This document shows, one piece after another, positions 1 to 7,431 of a stretch of 30,038 nt of DNA. The DNA comes from an uncultured Synergistales bacterium (GTDB lineage Bacteria; Synergistota; Synergistia; Synergistales; Aminobacteriaceae). Position numbers and translations under genes: made by a program. Numbering within the stretch: the stretch's first letter is position 1; each line of letters begins with the position of its first letter. The notes beneath the pieces were generated by a model. It was not told where the DNA came from. It ran no database searches and saw only the letters and a list, made by a program, of their open reading frames with translations. The DNA lies in assembly GCA_905233335.1 (NCBI GenBank), contig CAJOED010000005.1, positions 3,270 to 33,307 on the forward strand, in the 5' to 3' direction.

Positions 1-888
1 GACGTGAAAGGACGCGAGGAGATACTGAAAGTTCACATGAAGGGAAAAACTTTTGCGGACGATGTCGACACGGGAATTTTGGCGCGGAGGACTCCGGGAC
101 TTGTCGGTGCTGACCTCGAAAACCTCGTGAATGAAGCGGCACTACTTGCGGCACGGCACAACAGGGACAAAATCAGCATGGACGAACTTGAAGAAGGTAT
201 CGAGCGCGTTATGGCAGGCCCTGAAAGAAAGAGCAGGCTCATCAACGATCACGAGAAGAGAATTATTGCTTATCACGAGACAGGACACGCGATAGTTGCG
301 AAAGTTCTTCCCGGCTCCGACCCCGTGCACAAAATTTCGATTATCCCACGAGGACATGCGGCACTCGGCTATACGTTACAGCTCCCGGAAGAGGACAGAT
401 TCCTGATGTCGAAATCGGAACTCATGAATCGCATTGCGGTGTTATTGAGCGGGCGTGTCAGTGAGGAGATTGTGTTCAACGACGTAACCAGCGGGGCAGC
501 AAATGACCTTGAACGCGCAACACAGACAGCACGACAGATGGTTACACAGCTAGGAATGAGTGAGACTATCGGCCTGGTAAAACTCGGCAACAAACGAGAA
601 GAGATTTTCTTGGGACGCGACATTTCTGAGGACAGGAATTACAGCGAGGAGGTTGCGTACAAGATAGATCAGGAAGTGAAAGCGATAATTGATGCATGTT
701 ACGAACGGGCAAAAGAAATTCTCACACAGAGACGCGCTCTCATGGACAAGATTGCGGGCGTATTGCTCGAACGTGAAGTTATCGATGCGGAAGAATTTGA
801 ACGCCTCATGAGTGAGGAAACAGCGCAGGAAATTCCTGAAGTACGAATCGACAAGCTGCCGGATAACAATCATGACTTTCTTGCATGA
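1..888 (+). CDS. ftsH: ATP-dependent zinc metalloprotease FtsH, C-terminal part (5' truncated by window)
   Basis: The reading frame is open from base 1, so the gene begins upstream; the GTG at 4 is an internal valine. What is present is the end of the AAA+ module (alpha-helical lid with the GADLENLVNEAALLAAR segment) followed by the M41 peptidase domain. The zinc site HETGH is at 274-288, where most family members have HEAGH, and the third ligand Asp is in NDLERAT at 505-507. The C-terminal helical region ends in a short polar tail. FtsH is a membrane-anchored hexameric protease that degrades misfolded membrane proteins and regulators such as LpxC, which would suit an LPS-producing cell. The last codons lie in a 13-bp tandem repeat that also contains the stop. 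A 57-nt gap separates it from tRNA-Gln. Identification is firm. Confidence 0.96.
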   Translation, partial: DVKGREEILKVHMKGKTFADDVDTGILARRTPGLVGADLENLVNEAALLAARHNRDKISMDELEEGIERVMAGPERKSRLINDHEKRIIAYHETGHAIVAKVLPGSDPVHKISIIPRGHAALGYTLQLPEEDRFLMSKSELMNRIAVLLSGRVSEEIVFNDVTSGAANDLERATQTARQMVTQLGMSETIGLVKLGNKREEIFLGRDISEDRNYSEEVAYKIDQEVKAIIDACYERAKEILTQRRALMDKIAGVLLEREVIDAEEFERLMSEETAQEIPEVRIDKLPDNNHDFLA

Positions 889-904
889 CTTTCTTGCATG
901 ACTT
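871..904 (+). repeat. 13-bp tandem repeat spanning the ftsH stop codon
   Basis: Two exact copies of CATGACTTTCTTG (871-883 and 884-896) are followed by a partial third copy, CATGACTT (897-904). The ftsH stop TGA (886-888) lies in the second copy. The third copy overlaps the proposed -35 box of the following promoter. Confidence 0.9.
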
Positions 905-931
905 GACGTAAAAAAACATTTGGGCAATAAT
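903..931 (+). promoter_or_regulatory. Candidate sigma70-type promoter for tRNA-Gln (and glmU-prs)
   Basis: TTGACG at 903-908 and AATAAT at 926-931 are 17 bp apart, which would start transcription close to 938, just before the mature tRNA 5' end at 946. Only this promoter is visible before glmU, so the tRNA and glmU-prs may be co-transcribed. Confidence 0.5.
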
Positions 932-945
932 TAACGTGTTGACTT

Positions 946-1019
946 TGGGATGTCGTCCAAAGGCAGGACGCGGGACTTTGGATCCTGTAATGATGGTTCG
1001 AATCCATCCATCCCAGCCA
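946..1019 (+). tRNA. tRNA-Gln (anticodon TTG)
   Basis: A complete cloverleaf can be folded by eye. The acceptor stem TGGGATG (946-952) pairs with CATCCCA (1009-1015). The anticodon stem is 971-975/983-987 with loop CTTTGGA, anticodon TTG at 978-980. The T stem GATGG/CCATC encloses TTCGAAT. Discriminator G1016 is followed by an encoded CCA (1017-1019). It reads CAA glutamine codons. Only 32 nt separate it from the glmU start. Confidence 0.96.
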
Positions 1020-1051
1020 TACACGATTAATTCAGGGTTGGTGATTGTGTC

Positions 1052-2440
1052 ATGAATAGTTTGTGCGTTCTCATCATGGCCGCAGGTAAAGGCACACGAA
1101 TGAAGAGCGCAATACCCAAAGTGTTACATCCCGTTTTAGATAATCCCATTATTGATTATGTTATTCGCAATGTTCTCTCTGTCGGAATACCTCCCGAAAA
1201 TGTCGGCGTTCTTGTCGGTTCAGGCGGTGAACGAGTTGAAGAGTACCTACAGAAAAAATTTCCCGAAGTAAAAATCTTATGGCAGCATGAACAGCTCGGT
1301 ACAGGGCACGCGGTGAAGTCTGCTCTCGAATGGTGGCAGAACTACGAGAATATGATCGTCCTGAACGGAGATCTGCCCCTCATGAAGCCGGAAAGCCTCA
1401 AGGAGTTAATATCCTGCTGTGAGAAGAACGACTGCACCGTGATAACGTTCAATGCCGAAAACCCCGGAGCTTACGGGAGAATATTACGCGGTGAAAACTC
1501 CGTGAGCATCATCGAGTTCAAGGACGCTTCTGAATCACAGCGCGAAATTCACGAGGTCAATGCCGGGTGCTATGCGTTCAGGGTGAAAGCACTTCATGAA
1601 GTTATCGGCCTCATCACGAACGACAACGCACAGAAAGAATATTATCTGCCGGACGCATTGAAGCTCATGAACGAACGCGGAATGTCTACGGGAGCTTTCG
1701 TCATGCCTGAAGAACAAATGCAGGGCGTGAACACTCAATCAGAACTCGCGAATGTATCACGTGTAATGCGTGAGGAGATTATTGCGCGGTGGCTGAATGA
1801 GGGCGTGCGTATCGTGGACACCGGGAGCGTGTATATCGGCGTTGATGTCGTCCTTTCTCCTGATGTCGTCATAATGCCGAACGTACAGCTCTGGGGAAAA
1901 ACGACAGTCGGCACAGGAAGCATAATCGGGTCGGGGTCAATACTGCGGAATGCGACGCTTGGCCGGAACGTGAACATCATAGCTTACGCCGTAATCGAGA
2001 ACAGCACACTCAACGACAACGTAAAAGCCGGGCCGTTCTGCTACATTCGCGATAATACGGTGCTGGAGGAAAATTCATTTGCCGGGAAGTTCGTGGAGCT
2101 GAAAAATTCACGCATCGGAAGAGGCTCAAAAGTCCCGCACTTGTCGTACATGGGAGACGCTACACTCGGCCACGACGTGAACATCGGAGCTGGAAGCATC
2201 ACCTGCAATTACGACGGCGAAAACAAAAACAAGACTCACATCGGCAACAATTGCTTTGTCGGCTCCAATACAATGTTTGTAGCTCCCGTTGAACTTTCTG
2301 ACGGTGCAGCTACGGCGGCGGGGTCTGTGATTACGCAGAGAGTCCCGGAAAATTCACTAGGAGTCGGACGGGCAAGACAGAAGAATATAGCGGACTGGTC
2401 ATTAAGAAATCATCATCAACAGCACAAGGGGGAAAATTAA
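1052..2440 (+). CDS. glmU: Bifunctional UDP-N-acetylglucosamine pyrophosphorylase / glucosamine-1-phosphate N-acetyltransferase
   Basis: GlmU acetylates glucosamine-1-phosphate and then uridylates it to UDP-GlcNAc, the precursor of peptidoglycan and lipid A, in the cytoplasm. The 462-aa length is typical. The N-terminal nucleotidyltransferase domain (about 1-230) opens with the signature AAGKGTRMKS, has an LNGDLPL segment for metal binding, and is followed by a linker helix. The C-terminal left-handed beta-helix (about 250-440) has many hexapeptide repeats and the acetyl-CoA segment GAGSITCNYDG. His363 in VPHLSYMGD corresponds to the catalytic His of the E. coli enzyme. The ATG at 1052 is the only plausible start; the ribosome site is weak (GGTTGGTGA). 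prs starts 2 nt after its stop, and the glmU-prs pairing is common in bacteria. Confidence 0.97.
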   Translation: MNSLCVLIMAAGKGTRMKSAIPKVLHPVLDNPIIDYVIRNVLSVGIPPENVGVLVGSGGERVEEYLQKKFPEVKILWQHEQLGTGHAVKSALEWWQNYENMIVLNGDLPLMKPESLKELISCCEKNDCTVITFNAENPGAYGRILRGENSVSIIEFKDASESQREIHEVNAGCYAFRVKALHEVIGLITNDNAQKEYYLPDALKLMNERGMSTGAFVMPEEQMQGVNTQSELANVSRVMREEIIARWLNEGVRIVDTGSVYIGVDVVLSPDVVIMPNVQLWGKTTVGTGSIIGSGSILRNATLGRNVNIIAYAVIENSTLNDNVKAGPFCYIRDNTVLEENSFAGKFVELKNSRIGRGSKVPHLSYMGDATLGHDVNIGAGSITCNYDGENKNKTHIGNNCFVGSNTMFVAPVELSDGAATAAGSVITQRVPENSLGVGRARQKNIADWSLRNHHQQHKGEN

Positions 2441-2442
2441 CT

Positions 2443-3408
2443 ATGTCAAGAGGAAACGGCATAAAAATATTTTCCGGCACAGCACACCCGGAATTTGCGA
2501 GACGTATAAGCGACGAACTCAATATACCGCTTGCAGACATAAAGCACTATAAATTTTCGGACGGTGAAATCGGAGTGTCCCTCAATGAAAGCGTGAGGGG
2601 GTCTGACGTGTTCATAATACAGCCGACGTGTTACCCGACGAATGATAATCTCATGCAGTTATTGATTATGGCTGATGCGGCGCGCCGTGCTTCTGCCCAC
2701 TATGTGAACGCTGTAATTCCGTATTTCGGTTATGCGCGTCAGGACAGGAAAGCCAAGCCTCGTGAACCGATTACGGCGAAACTCGTTGCGAACATTCTCG
2801 CGCACGGAGGAATTGACCGGGTAATCACTGCTGATTTGCACGCGGGACAGATACAGGGTTTTTTCGACATTCCTGTAGATCACTTGACGGGAATGAATCT
2901 TCTTGCGTCGTACTTCAAGGAGACTCTTGCGGACGAACTGCGGGAGGGGCGCGTAGTTGTTGTTTCTCCTGATGTCGGAGGGGTTGCCAGGGCGCGGAAA
3001 TTTGCCGTTATGCTCGACACGGACATAGCGATAGTGGACAAGAGACGCTCATATGACCTGCAGAACGTTTCTGAAGTCATGGACATAGTGGGAAAAATTG
3101 ACGGGCGAATTGCTGTTCTCGTTGATGACATCATCGACACTGCCGGGACTATTTGCCACGCGGCGGACGGACTTGTTGAGCGCGGGTGTCAGAGGGTGCT
3201 TGCGTGTGCAACTCATGCGGTGCTGTCGGGGCCTGCAATGTCGCGGATAAATAAGTCAGCGATTGAACGCCTTGTGTTTTCGGACACGATACCTATACCG
3301 GACGACAAACGGAACGACAAGATATTCCAGCTCTCAATAGCACCGTTGTTTGCGGAGGCGATAAGGAGAGTTCACGAGGAAAAGTCCATCAGCAATATGT
3401 TCGATTAA
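2443..3408 (+). CDS. prs: Ribose-phosphate pyrophosphokinase (PRPP synthetase)
   Basis: Prs makes PRPP from ribose-5-phosphate and ATP for purine, pyrimidine, His, Trp and NAD synthesis. At 321 aa it has the length of class I enzymes. Visible signatures are the metal/ATP segment DLHAGQIQGFFDIPVDHL, the flexible-loop region SPDVGGVARARKFA, DKRR, and the PRPP loop DDIIDTAGT at residues 228-236. The start ATG has a good Shine-Dalgarno AAGGGGG at 2426-2432, within the end of glmU, and the 2-nt spacing implies translational coupling. A hairpin terminator follows 18 nt after the stop. Identification is secure. Confidence 0.97.
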   Translation: MSRGNGIKIFSGTAHPEFARRISDELNIPLADIKHYKFSDGEIGVSLNESVRGSDVFIIQPTCYPTNDNLMQLLIMADAARRASAHYVNAVIPYFGYARQDRKAKPREPITAKLVANILAHGGIDRVITADLHAGQIQGFFDIPVDHLTGMNLLASYFKETLADELREGRVVVVSPDVGGVARARKFAVMLDTDIAIVDKRRSYDLQNVSEVMDIVGKIDGRIAVLVDDIIDTAGTICHAADGLVERGCQRVLACATHAVLSGPAMSRINKSAIERLVFSDTIPIPDDKRNDKIFQLSIAPLFAEAIRRVHEEKSISNMFD

Positions 3409-3426
3409 CGCGCGAAAAAAATATCA

Positions 3427-3457
3427 GCAGGTCTGATTTTCCGGGCCTGCTTTTTTT
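3427..3457. terminator. Bidirectional rho-independent terminator between prs (+) and manA (-)
   Basis: A 7-bp stem, GCAGGTC (3427-3433) with GGCCTGC (3444-3450) and one G-T pair, is followed by seven Ts (3451-3457). On the left side there is an A-run (about 3414-3420) that gives a U-tract on the minus strand, so the same hairpin can end the convergent manA transcript. Confidence 0.8.
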
Positions 3458-3461
3458 ATGG

Positions 3462-4391
3462 TTATACTTGTATTATCAGAAATTCTCCGGCACCTTCAAC
3501 CGAAAATTCATTCTCACAGTCAGCGGGCACAAAAACATTCTCACCCTTCACTAACTCAAACGACACATCACCGCACCGAAATTCACCGCTACCCTCAATG
3601 CACATCAGGAACTTGAAGCTGTCATTATTCGTTCTCCCTGAATACGGAGCTTTTACCCGTTCGACGTGAAACTTGTTGCAGCTCACTATGACGTTTCCCC
3701 TTTGGCCGGGAGGAGTGATATTCAGCGGGAAAGTGTTGGTAACATCAAGTGCCTTTGCGATATGAAGCTCTCGTGTGTTGCCGTCCTTGTCCCTGCGTCC
3801 GTAGTCGTAAACCCTGTACGTTATGTTTGAGTTCTCCTGAAACTCCGCTAACGTAATCCCTGCTCCTATAGCGTGAATTGTCCCGGCTGGTATGAAGAAC
3901 ATATCGTTATCCTTCACGTAAACTTTTCGCAAAATTTCCGGCAGTGTGTTATTCATGATAGCCTGCTCAAATTCGCGTCGTGATACGTTTTTCGCGAAAC
4001 CCAAATATATGAATGCTCCCTCGTCGTGTTCGAGAATGTACCATGCTTCTGTTTTGCCCTTGCTGTGTTCGACTCTCCGTGCGTAGTCGTTGAACGGGTG
4101 CACCTGAATCGAGAGCGGCTGTTTTGCGTCAATCATCTTCACGAGAATCGGAAACGTCTCATCAGCCCTGAATGACGACGATACTATCGCGGGATGTTCC
4201 CTCACTGCTTCCGACAACGTGAGGCCGGTACATTCGCCGTCGAGAATAACGCTGTCCCCGTCCTTGTGCGACGCAAGCTCCCAGCTCTCCGCAAGAGTAT
4301 CATTGTCGGGGTGTTTCCCGTAATCTGTGATTAATTTTGTCCCGCCCCAAAGATAATATTTGTACACGGGACGCAATCGGAATGGCAGCAT
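3462..4391 (-). CDS. manA: Mannose-6-phosphate isomerase, type I (class I PMI)
   Basis: Interconverts fructose-6-phosphate and mannose-6-phosphate, linking glycolysis to GDP-mannose and surface sugars. The cupin fold is evident. Zinc ligands are Gln96 and His98 (QVHP), Glu115 (GKTEAWYIL) and His173 (GTIHAIGAG). The substrate-binding segment ENSNITYRVYDYGR holds the conserved Arg194. At 309 aa it belongs to the short form typical of Firmicutes-like enzymes, lacking the extra domain of the E. coli protein. The ATG start lies 11 nt after the alr stop, so alr-manA is an operon. Which sugar pathway it serves cannot be read here, since no GDP-mannose genes are in the window. Confidence 0.94.
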   Translation of the reverse strand: MLPFRLRPVYKYYLWGGTKLITDYGKHPDNDTLAESWELASHKDGDSVILDGECTGLTLSEAVREHPAIVSSSFRADETFPILVKMIDAKQPLSIQVHPFNDYARRVEHSKGKTEAWYILEHDEGAFIYLGFAKNVSRREFEQAIMNNTLPEILRKVYVKDNDMFFIPAGTIHAIGAGITLAEFQENSNITYRVYDYGRRDKDGNTRELHIAKALDVTNTFPLNITPPGQRGNVIVSCNKFHVERVKAPYSGRTNNDSFKFLMCIEGSGEFRCGDVSFELVKGENVFVPADCENEFSVEGAGEFLIIQV

Positions 4392-4402
4392 GTTTTTTTC
4401 CC

Positions 4403-5563
4403 TTACGCTCTCAATTTTCCGCCGTCAATGAACACTCTAGGGACTCTCTGTGAGGGCTTGCAGACGATTTCATGAATTATCGTGCCGGTATTTTTCGCCG
4501 CAATGGGTATCAGTTCGCCGTCAAATATCGTCGCTACATCTCCCGCCTTCACGCCTGAAACATCAGTAACATCCGCCATAGTCATATCCATGCAGACGCG
4601 GCCAAGAACGGGGCACAAAGTATCATGTATCTTGACGGAAAAATTATTCGAGAGCGTTCGAGGCAGTCCGTCGGCATAGCCCATAGGGAGAACAGCAACA
4701 AGTGAGTCGCGCTTGAGGGTATATGTTCGTCCGTAACTTATCGTCGTACCTGCAGGGAGTTTTCGGACGGCTGTAATTCTGCTCTTGACGGTCATTACGG
4801 GGTGAAGGTCGAGAGTGCTTCCTTCGTTGCCGTTGTCTGTCGAGGCGTAACCGTAAAGAACGAGTCCGAAACGTCCCATGTCGAGATGTGCCGCCGGGTA
4901 ATTCAGGACTCCGACAGATGCCGCCGCGTGTGTTACCGCAAAAGTCCGGCCAAGTCTGCGGAGATATTCTTTTGCCTCAAGTATTTTTGCGAGCTGTGAG
5001 CGGGTAAATTCGGGGTCATCGTCGGCGATCGCGAAATGCGTAAATATCCCTTCAGCGTTGAGTCCGGGAAGGCCGCAGAGTTCGTTGATTTCGCGCGCTG
5101 TCCTGTTCTTCCCAGCGTCATCACTTGGCCAGTAGAAGCCCGTCCGGCTCATTCCCGTATCTATTTTCACGTGAATGTTAATCTTTTTCCCGATAGTTTG
5201 CGCAATGTCCGATAACTTTCTTCCGTTGTCTATGTCCCCGACCGCTTGGGTGATGTCGTAGTCGCTAATCATCCCGCAAAATTCCGGCATAGTCTGACCC
5301 AAGCACAGAATCGGGAGAGTGATGCCGTTGCGGCGGAGTTCTGCACCTTCCGGGACAGTAGCAACCGCGAGCCAGTCAGCCCCGGAAGCCTGAAGTTTTC
5401 GTGCGCACTCAATCATGCCGTGTCCGTATGCGTTGGCTTTGACGACACCGAGAAATTTTGTGCCGGGTGTTAATTGTCTGCGGAGTATGTTTATGTTGTG
5501 TTCGAGTTCATCAAGATTTATTTCTGCCCATGTACGTGATGTTGCAAGCTGTAAGTCATTCAT
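4403..5563 (-). CDS. alr: Alanine racemase
   Basis: A PLP enzyme making D-alanine for peptidoglycan in the cytoplasm. The N-terminal TIM barrel carries the PLP lysine Lys42 in VVKANAYGHG. The second catalytic residue, Tyr277, is in ISYGRTYTL and is followed by PMGYADGLPR. The C-terminal beta domain contains GRVCMDMTMADVT. The 386-aa length is standard. The ATG at 5563 is preceded on the minus strand by GAGGGAG about 10 nt upstream, and a TATAAT box lies 35 nt upstream. It is the first gene of an alr-manA operon. Confidence 0.97.
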   Translation of the reverse strand: MNDLQLATSRTWAEINLDELEHNINILRRQLTPGTKFLGVVKANAYGHGMIECARKLQASGADWLAVATVPEGAELRRNGITLPILCLGQTMPEFCGMISDYDITQAVGDIDNGRKLSDIAQTIGKKINIHVKIDTGMSRTGFYWPSDDAGKNRTAREINELCGLPGLNAEGIFTHFAIADDDPEFTRSQLAKILEAKEYLRRLGRTFAVTHAAASVGVLNYPAAHLDMGRFGLVLYGYASTDNGNEGSTLDLHPVMTVKSRITAVRKLPAGTTISYGRTYTLKRDSLVAVLPMGYADGLPRTLSNNFSVKIHDTLCPVLGRVCMDMTMADVTDVSGVKAGDVATIFDGELIPIAAKNTGTIIHEIVCKPSQRVPRVFIDGGKLRA

Positions 5564-5597
5564 GAAAAATTTTTCTCCCTCGTGATTGTTTTGCGAT

Positions 5598-5603
5598 ATT
5601 ATA
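5598..5603 (-). promoter_or_regulatory. Candidate -10 box of the alr-manA promoter
   Basis: A perfect TATAAT on the minus strand directly abuts the U-tract of the upstream terminator (5604-5638). No good -35 is seen 16-18 bp upstream, where the terminator stem lies. The predicted leader is about 28 nt. Confidence 0.45.
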
Positions 5604-5638
5604 CAAAAAAAACAGACCGATAATTTCTACCGGCCTGT
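5604..5638 (-). terminator. Rho-independent terminator of the NeuD-like gene
   Basis: On the minus strand a 10-bp stem (5629-5638 with 5612-5621, two G-T pairs), 7-nt loop, is followed by at least eight Us (5604-5611). It lies 21 nt after the stop of the acyltransferase gene. Confidence 0.85.
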
Positions 5639-5658
5639 CGTGATTGTTGCTGTGATTG

Positions 5659-6273
5659 TTATTTTATTTTGCGTGCAGGAACTCCGACATAAGTACCTGA
5701 TTCTTTTATGTCCCTGACAATTACTGCTCCTGCTCCTATCATGCAGTCATCACATATGCTGATATTATTGCTGACAGTTGCCCCTGCTCCTATCCATGTG
5801 CACGAACCTATTATGACCGTACCAGCAACATGAGAGCCGACCGCAATATGAGTATAATCTCCGACAACGCAATCATGATCTACGGACGAACTTGTATTGA
5901 TGATGCAGCCCCTGCCTATTTTCGCGCTTGGGTTTATCACAGCTCCTGCCATAATAACGCTTCCTATGCCGATAATAACATTGTCAGCAATGACAGCGTC
6001 GGGATGAATTAGTACGGGAAAATGTTTATCTTCATAACGTTCCATGAATAATTTTCGTGCGTTTGAATTACCGATGGCTATAAAAATATCGTTATGGACA
6101 GACGAAATTTTTTGAGTATTACTTGCTATCGGCCACTTGTTACAGAAAGGAAGGAAACTAGGATTGCCGAATTTTATGTCATCAAGAAATTCTATGTCAT
6201 CATATCCGTTCTTTTCTGCTACATCAGCGACAACTTTTCCCTGGCCTGATGCTCCTATTATCGTAAGTTTCAT
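5659..6273 (-). CDS. NeuD/PglD-like sugar O-acyltransferase (left-handed beta-helix)
   Basis: An N-terminal Rossmann-like PglD_N domain begins with MKLTIIGASGQGKVVADVAE (the family GxxGHG-type nucleotide/sugar motif). It is followed by hexapeptide repeats from about residue 85 to 200 (IGIGSVIMAGAVINPSAKIG, then GCIINTSSSVDHDCVVGDY). The DHD histidine matches the catalytic base of NeuD/PglD acetyltransferases. I chose the ATG at 6273 (204 aa) over a longer in-frame start at 6318 because the extra 15 residues are unlike the family and a GAGGCAGGA site precedes 6273. The likely role is acetyl-CoA-dependent N- or O-acetylation of a surface sugar, but the substrate is unknown because no sialic, legionaminic or bacillosamine genes are adjacent. 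It is a single-gene transcript with its own terminator. Confidence 0.85.
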   Translation of the reverse strand: MKLTIIGASGQGKVVADVAEKNGYDDIEFLDDIKFGNPSFLPFCNKWPIASNTQKISSVHNDIFIAIGNSNARKLFMERYEDKHFPVLIHPDAVIADNVIIGIGSVIMAGAVINPSAKIGRGCIINTSSSVDHDCVVGDYTHIAVGSHVAGTVIIGSCTWIGAGATVSNNISICDDCMIGAGAVIVRDIKESGTYVGVPARKIK

Positions 6274-6349
6274 AATGTCCTGCCTCAAATAACAAAAATA
6301 TATTTGCACGACCAACACCCTAACGCCTTACACTATGCTATAATTATCT

Positions 6350-6378
6350 ACAATAAGATAAAGCAAGAGAGCAGTCAA
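6350..6378 (-). promoter_or_regulatory. Candidate promoter of the NeuD-like gene
   Basis: On the minus strand TTGACT (6373-6378) and TATTGT (6350-6355) are spaced by 17 bp, giving a leader of about 70 nt. The rest of the AT-rich divergent region 6274-6564 holds only promoter-like sequence and no convincing ORF. Confidence 0.5.
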
Positions 6379-6434
6379 ACAGATTTTGACCGTGCATAAA
6401 ACATATTCGCAATGTGTATTTTAGCATAACTCTT

Positions 6435-6462
6435 TTGCTTTTTCATTTTATCTTCATATTAT
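6435..6462 (+). promoter_or_regulatory. Candidate distal promoter for the fba-kds operon
   Basis: TTGCTT (6435-6440) and TATTAT (6457-6462) are 16 bp apart on the plus strand, about 100 nt before fba. The assignment is weak because the region is AT-rich. Confidence 0.3.
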
Positions 6463-6514
6463 TCTCACGTAAAAATTCATTTCTTATCGTGTACGCAAGC
6501 GTTGAAGCACAAAA

Positions 6515-6525
6515 TGCTATATAAT
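6515..6525 (+). promoter_or_regulatory. Candidate proximal extended -10 for the fba-kds operon
   Basis: TGCTATATAAT at 6515-6525 offers a TG-extended TATATA or a TATAAT box, 39 nt before the fba start. There is no good -35 at normal spacing. The fba ribosome site AGGAGGG follows at about 6549-6555. Confidence 0.4.
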
Positions 6526-6564
6526 TGTTAAATCCAAAATTTATTTCAGGAGGGTAAATTCAAC

Positions 6565-7428
6565 ATGTTAGTAAACGCAAAAGACATGCTCACAAAAGCA
6601 AAAGCCGGACATTACGCGGTCGGTCAGTTCAACATCAACAACCTCGAATGGACAAAGGCAGTACTTCAGGTCGCTGAAGAACTCAAAGCACCCGTCATTC
6701 TCGGCGTGTCAGAAGGCGCAGGGAAATACATGGGCGGCTTCCGCACCGTTCAGGCAATGGTCGAGGCAATGGACAAAGAGTTCGGCATCACCGTCCCCGT
6801 ATGCACGCACCTGGATCACGGAACATATGAGGGCGCGTACAAATGCATCAAGGCGGGCTTCACGTCAATAATGTTCGACGGCTCACATTTCCCGATTGAC
6901 GAGAACGTCGCGAAAACTGTCGAACTTACACACGCGGCACACATGCTTGGACTTACGATCGAGGCAGAAGTCGGCGCAATCGGCGGTGAAGAAGACGGCG
7001 TTGTCGGCATGGGCGAATGTGCAGACCCCAACGAGTGCAAGAGAATTGCGGATCTCGGCGTTGATATGCTCGCGGCAGGCATCGGAAACATTCACGGGAA
7101 ATACCCGGCGAACTGGAAGGGCTTATCGTTCGAGACACTCGCGGCTGTTCAGGAAAAGACAGGGTTAATGCCACTGGTGCTTCATGGCGGTTCAGGCATC
7201 CCCGACGAAATGGTCAAGAAAGCAATCACTCTCGGCGTGTCGAAAGTCAACGTCAACACGGAGTGCCAGCTCTCATTTGCCGCCGCAACAAGAAAGTACA
7301 TCGAGGACGGCAAAGACAACCAGGGCAAAGGCTACGACCCCCGCAAACTTCTCGCCCCCGGCTTTGAGGCAATCAAGGAGACAGTGCGCGAAAAAATCAG
7401 GCTGTTCGGTTCGGACGGAAAAGCGTAA
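6565..7428 (+). CDS. fba: Fructose-1,6-bisphosphate aldolase, class II
   Basis: Zinc-dependent aldolase splitting fructose-1,6-bisphosphate to DHAP and glyceraldehyde-3-phosphate, or the reverse. The barrel carries the catalytic Asp84 and zinc ligand His85 in THLDHG, the EAEVGAIGGEEDG loop (132-145), His177 in GNIHGKY and His207 in LHGGSG. At 287 aa it is a short, class IIA/B-type enzyme that could in principle be a tagatose- or ketose-bisphosphate aldolase. Lack of sugar-catabolism neighbours favours Fba. It is the first gene of the operon: kdsA begins 3 nt after its stop. Placing a glycolytic or gluconeogenic aldolase at the head of a Kdo operon may tie sugar-phosphate supply to LPS synthesis; that is inference. 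Confidence 0.93.
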   Translation: MLVNAKDMLTKAKAGHYAVGQFNINNLEWTKAVLQVAEELKAPVILGVSEGAGKYMGGFRTVQAMVEAMDKEFGITVPVCTHLDHGTYEGAYKCIKAGFTSIMFDGSHFPIDENVAKTVELTHAAHMLGLTIEAEVGAIGGEEDGVVGMGECADPNECKRIADLGVDMLAAGIGNIHGKYPANWKGLSFETLAAVQEKTGLMPLVLHGGSGIPDEMVKKAITLGVSKVNVNTECQLSFAAATRKYIEDGKDNQGKGYDPRKLLAPGFEAIKETVREKIRLFGSDGKA

Positions 7429-7431
7429 GTC

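Noticed and set aside
6356..6460. Possible long inverted repeat in the 6274-6564 intergenic region (AGATAAAGCAAGAG versus CTCTTTTGC...TTTATCT)
   Set aside because: The arms match only with several gaps in AT-rich DNA; there is no small ORF or RNA motif I could support.
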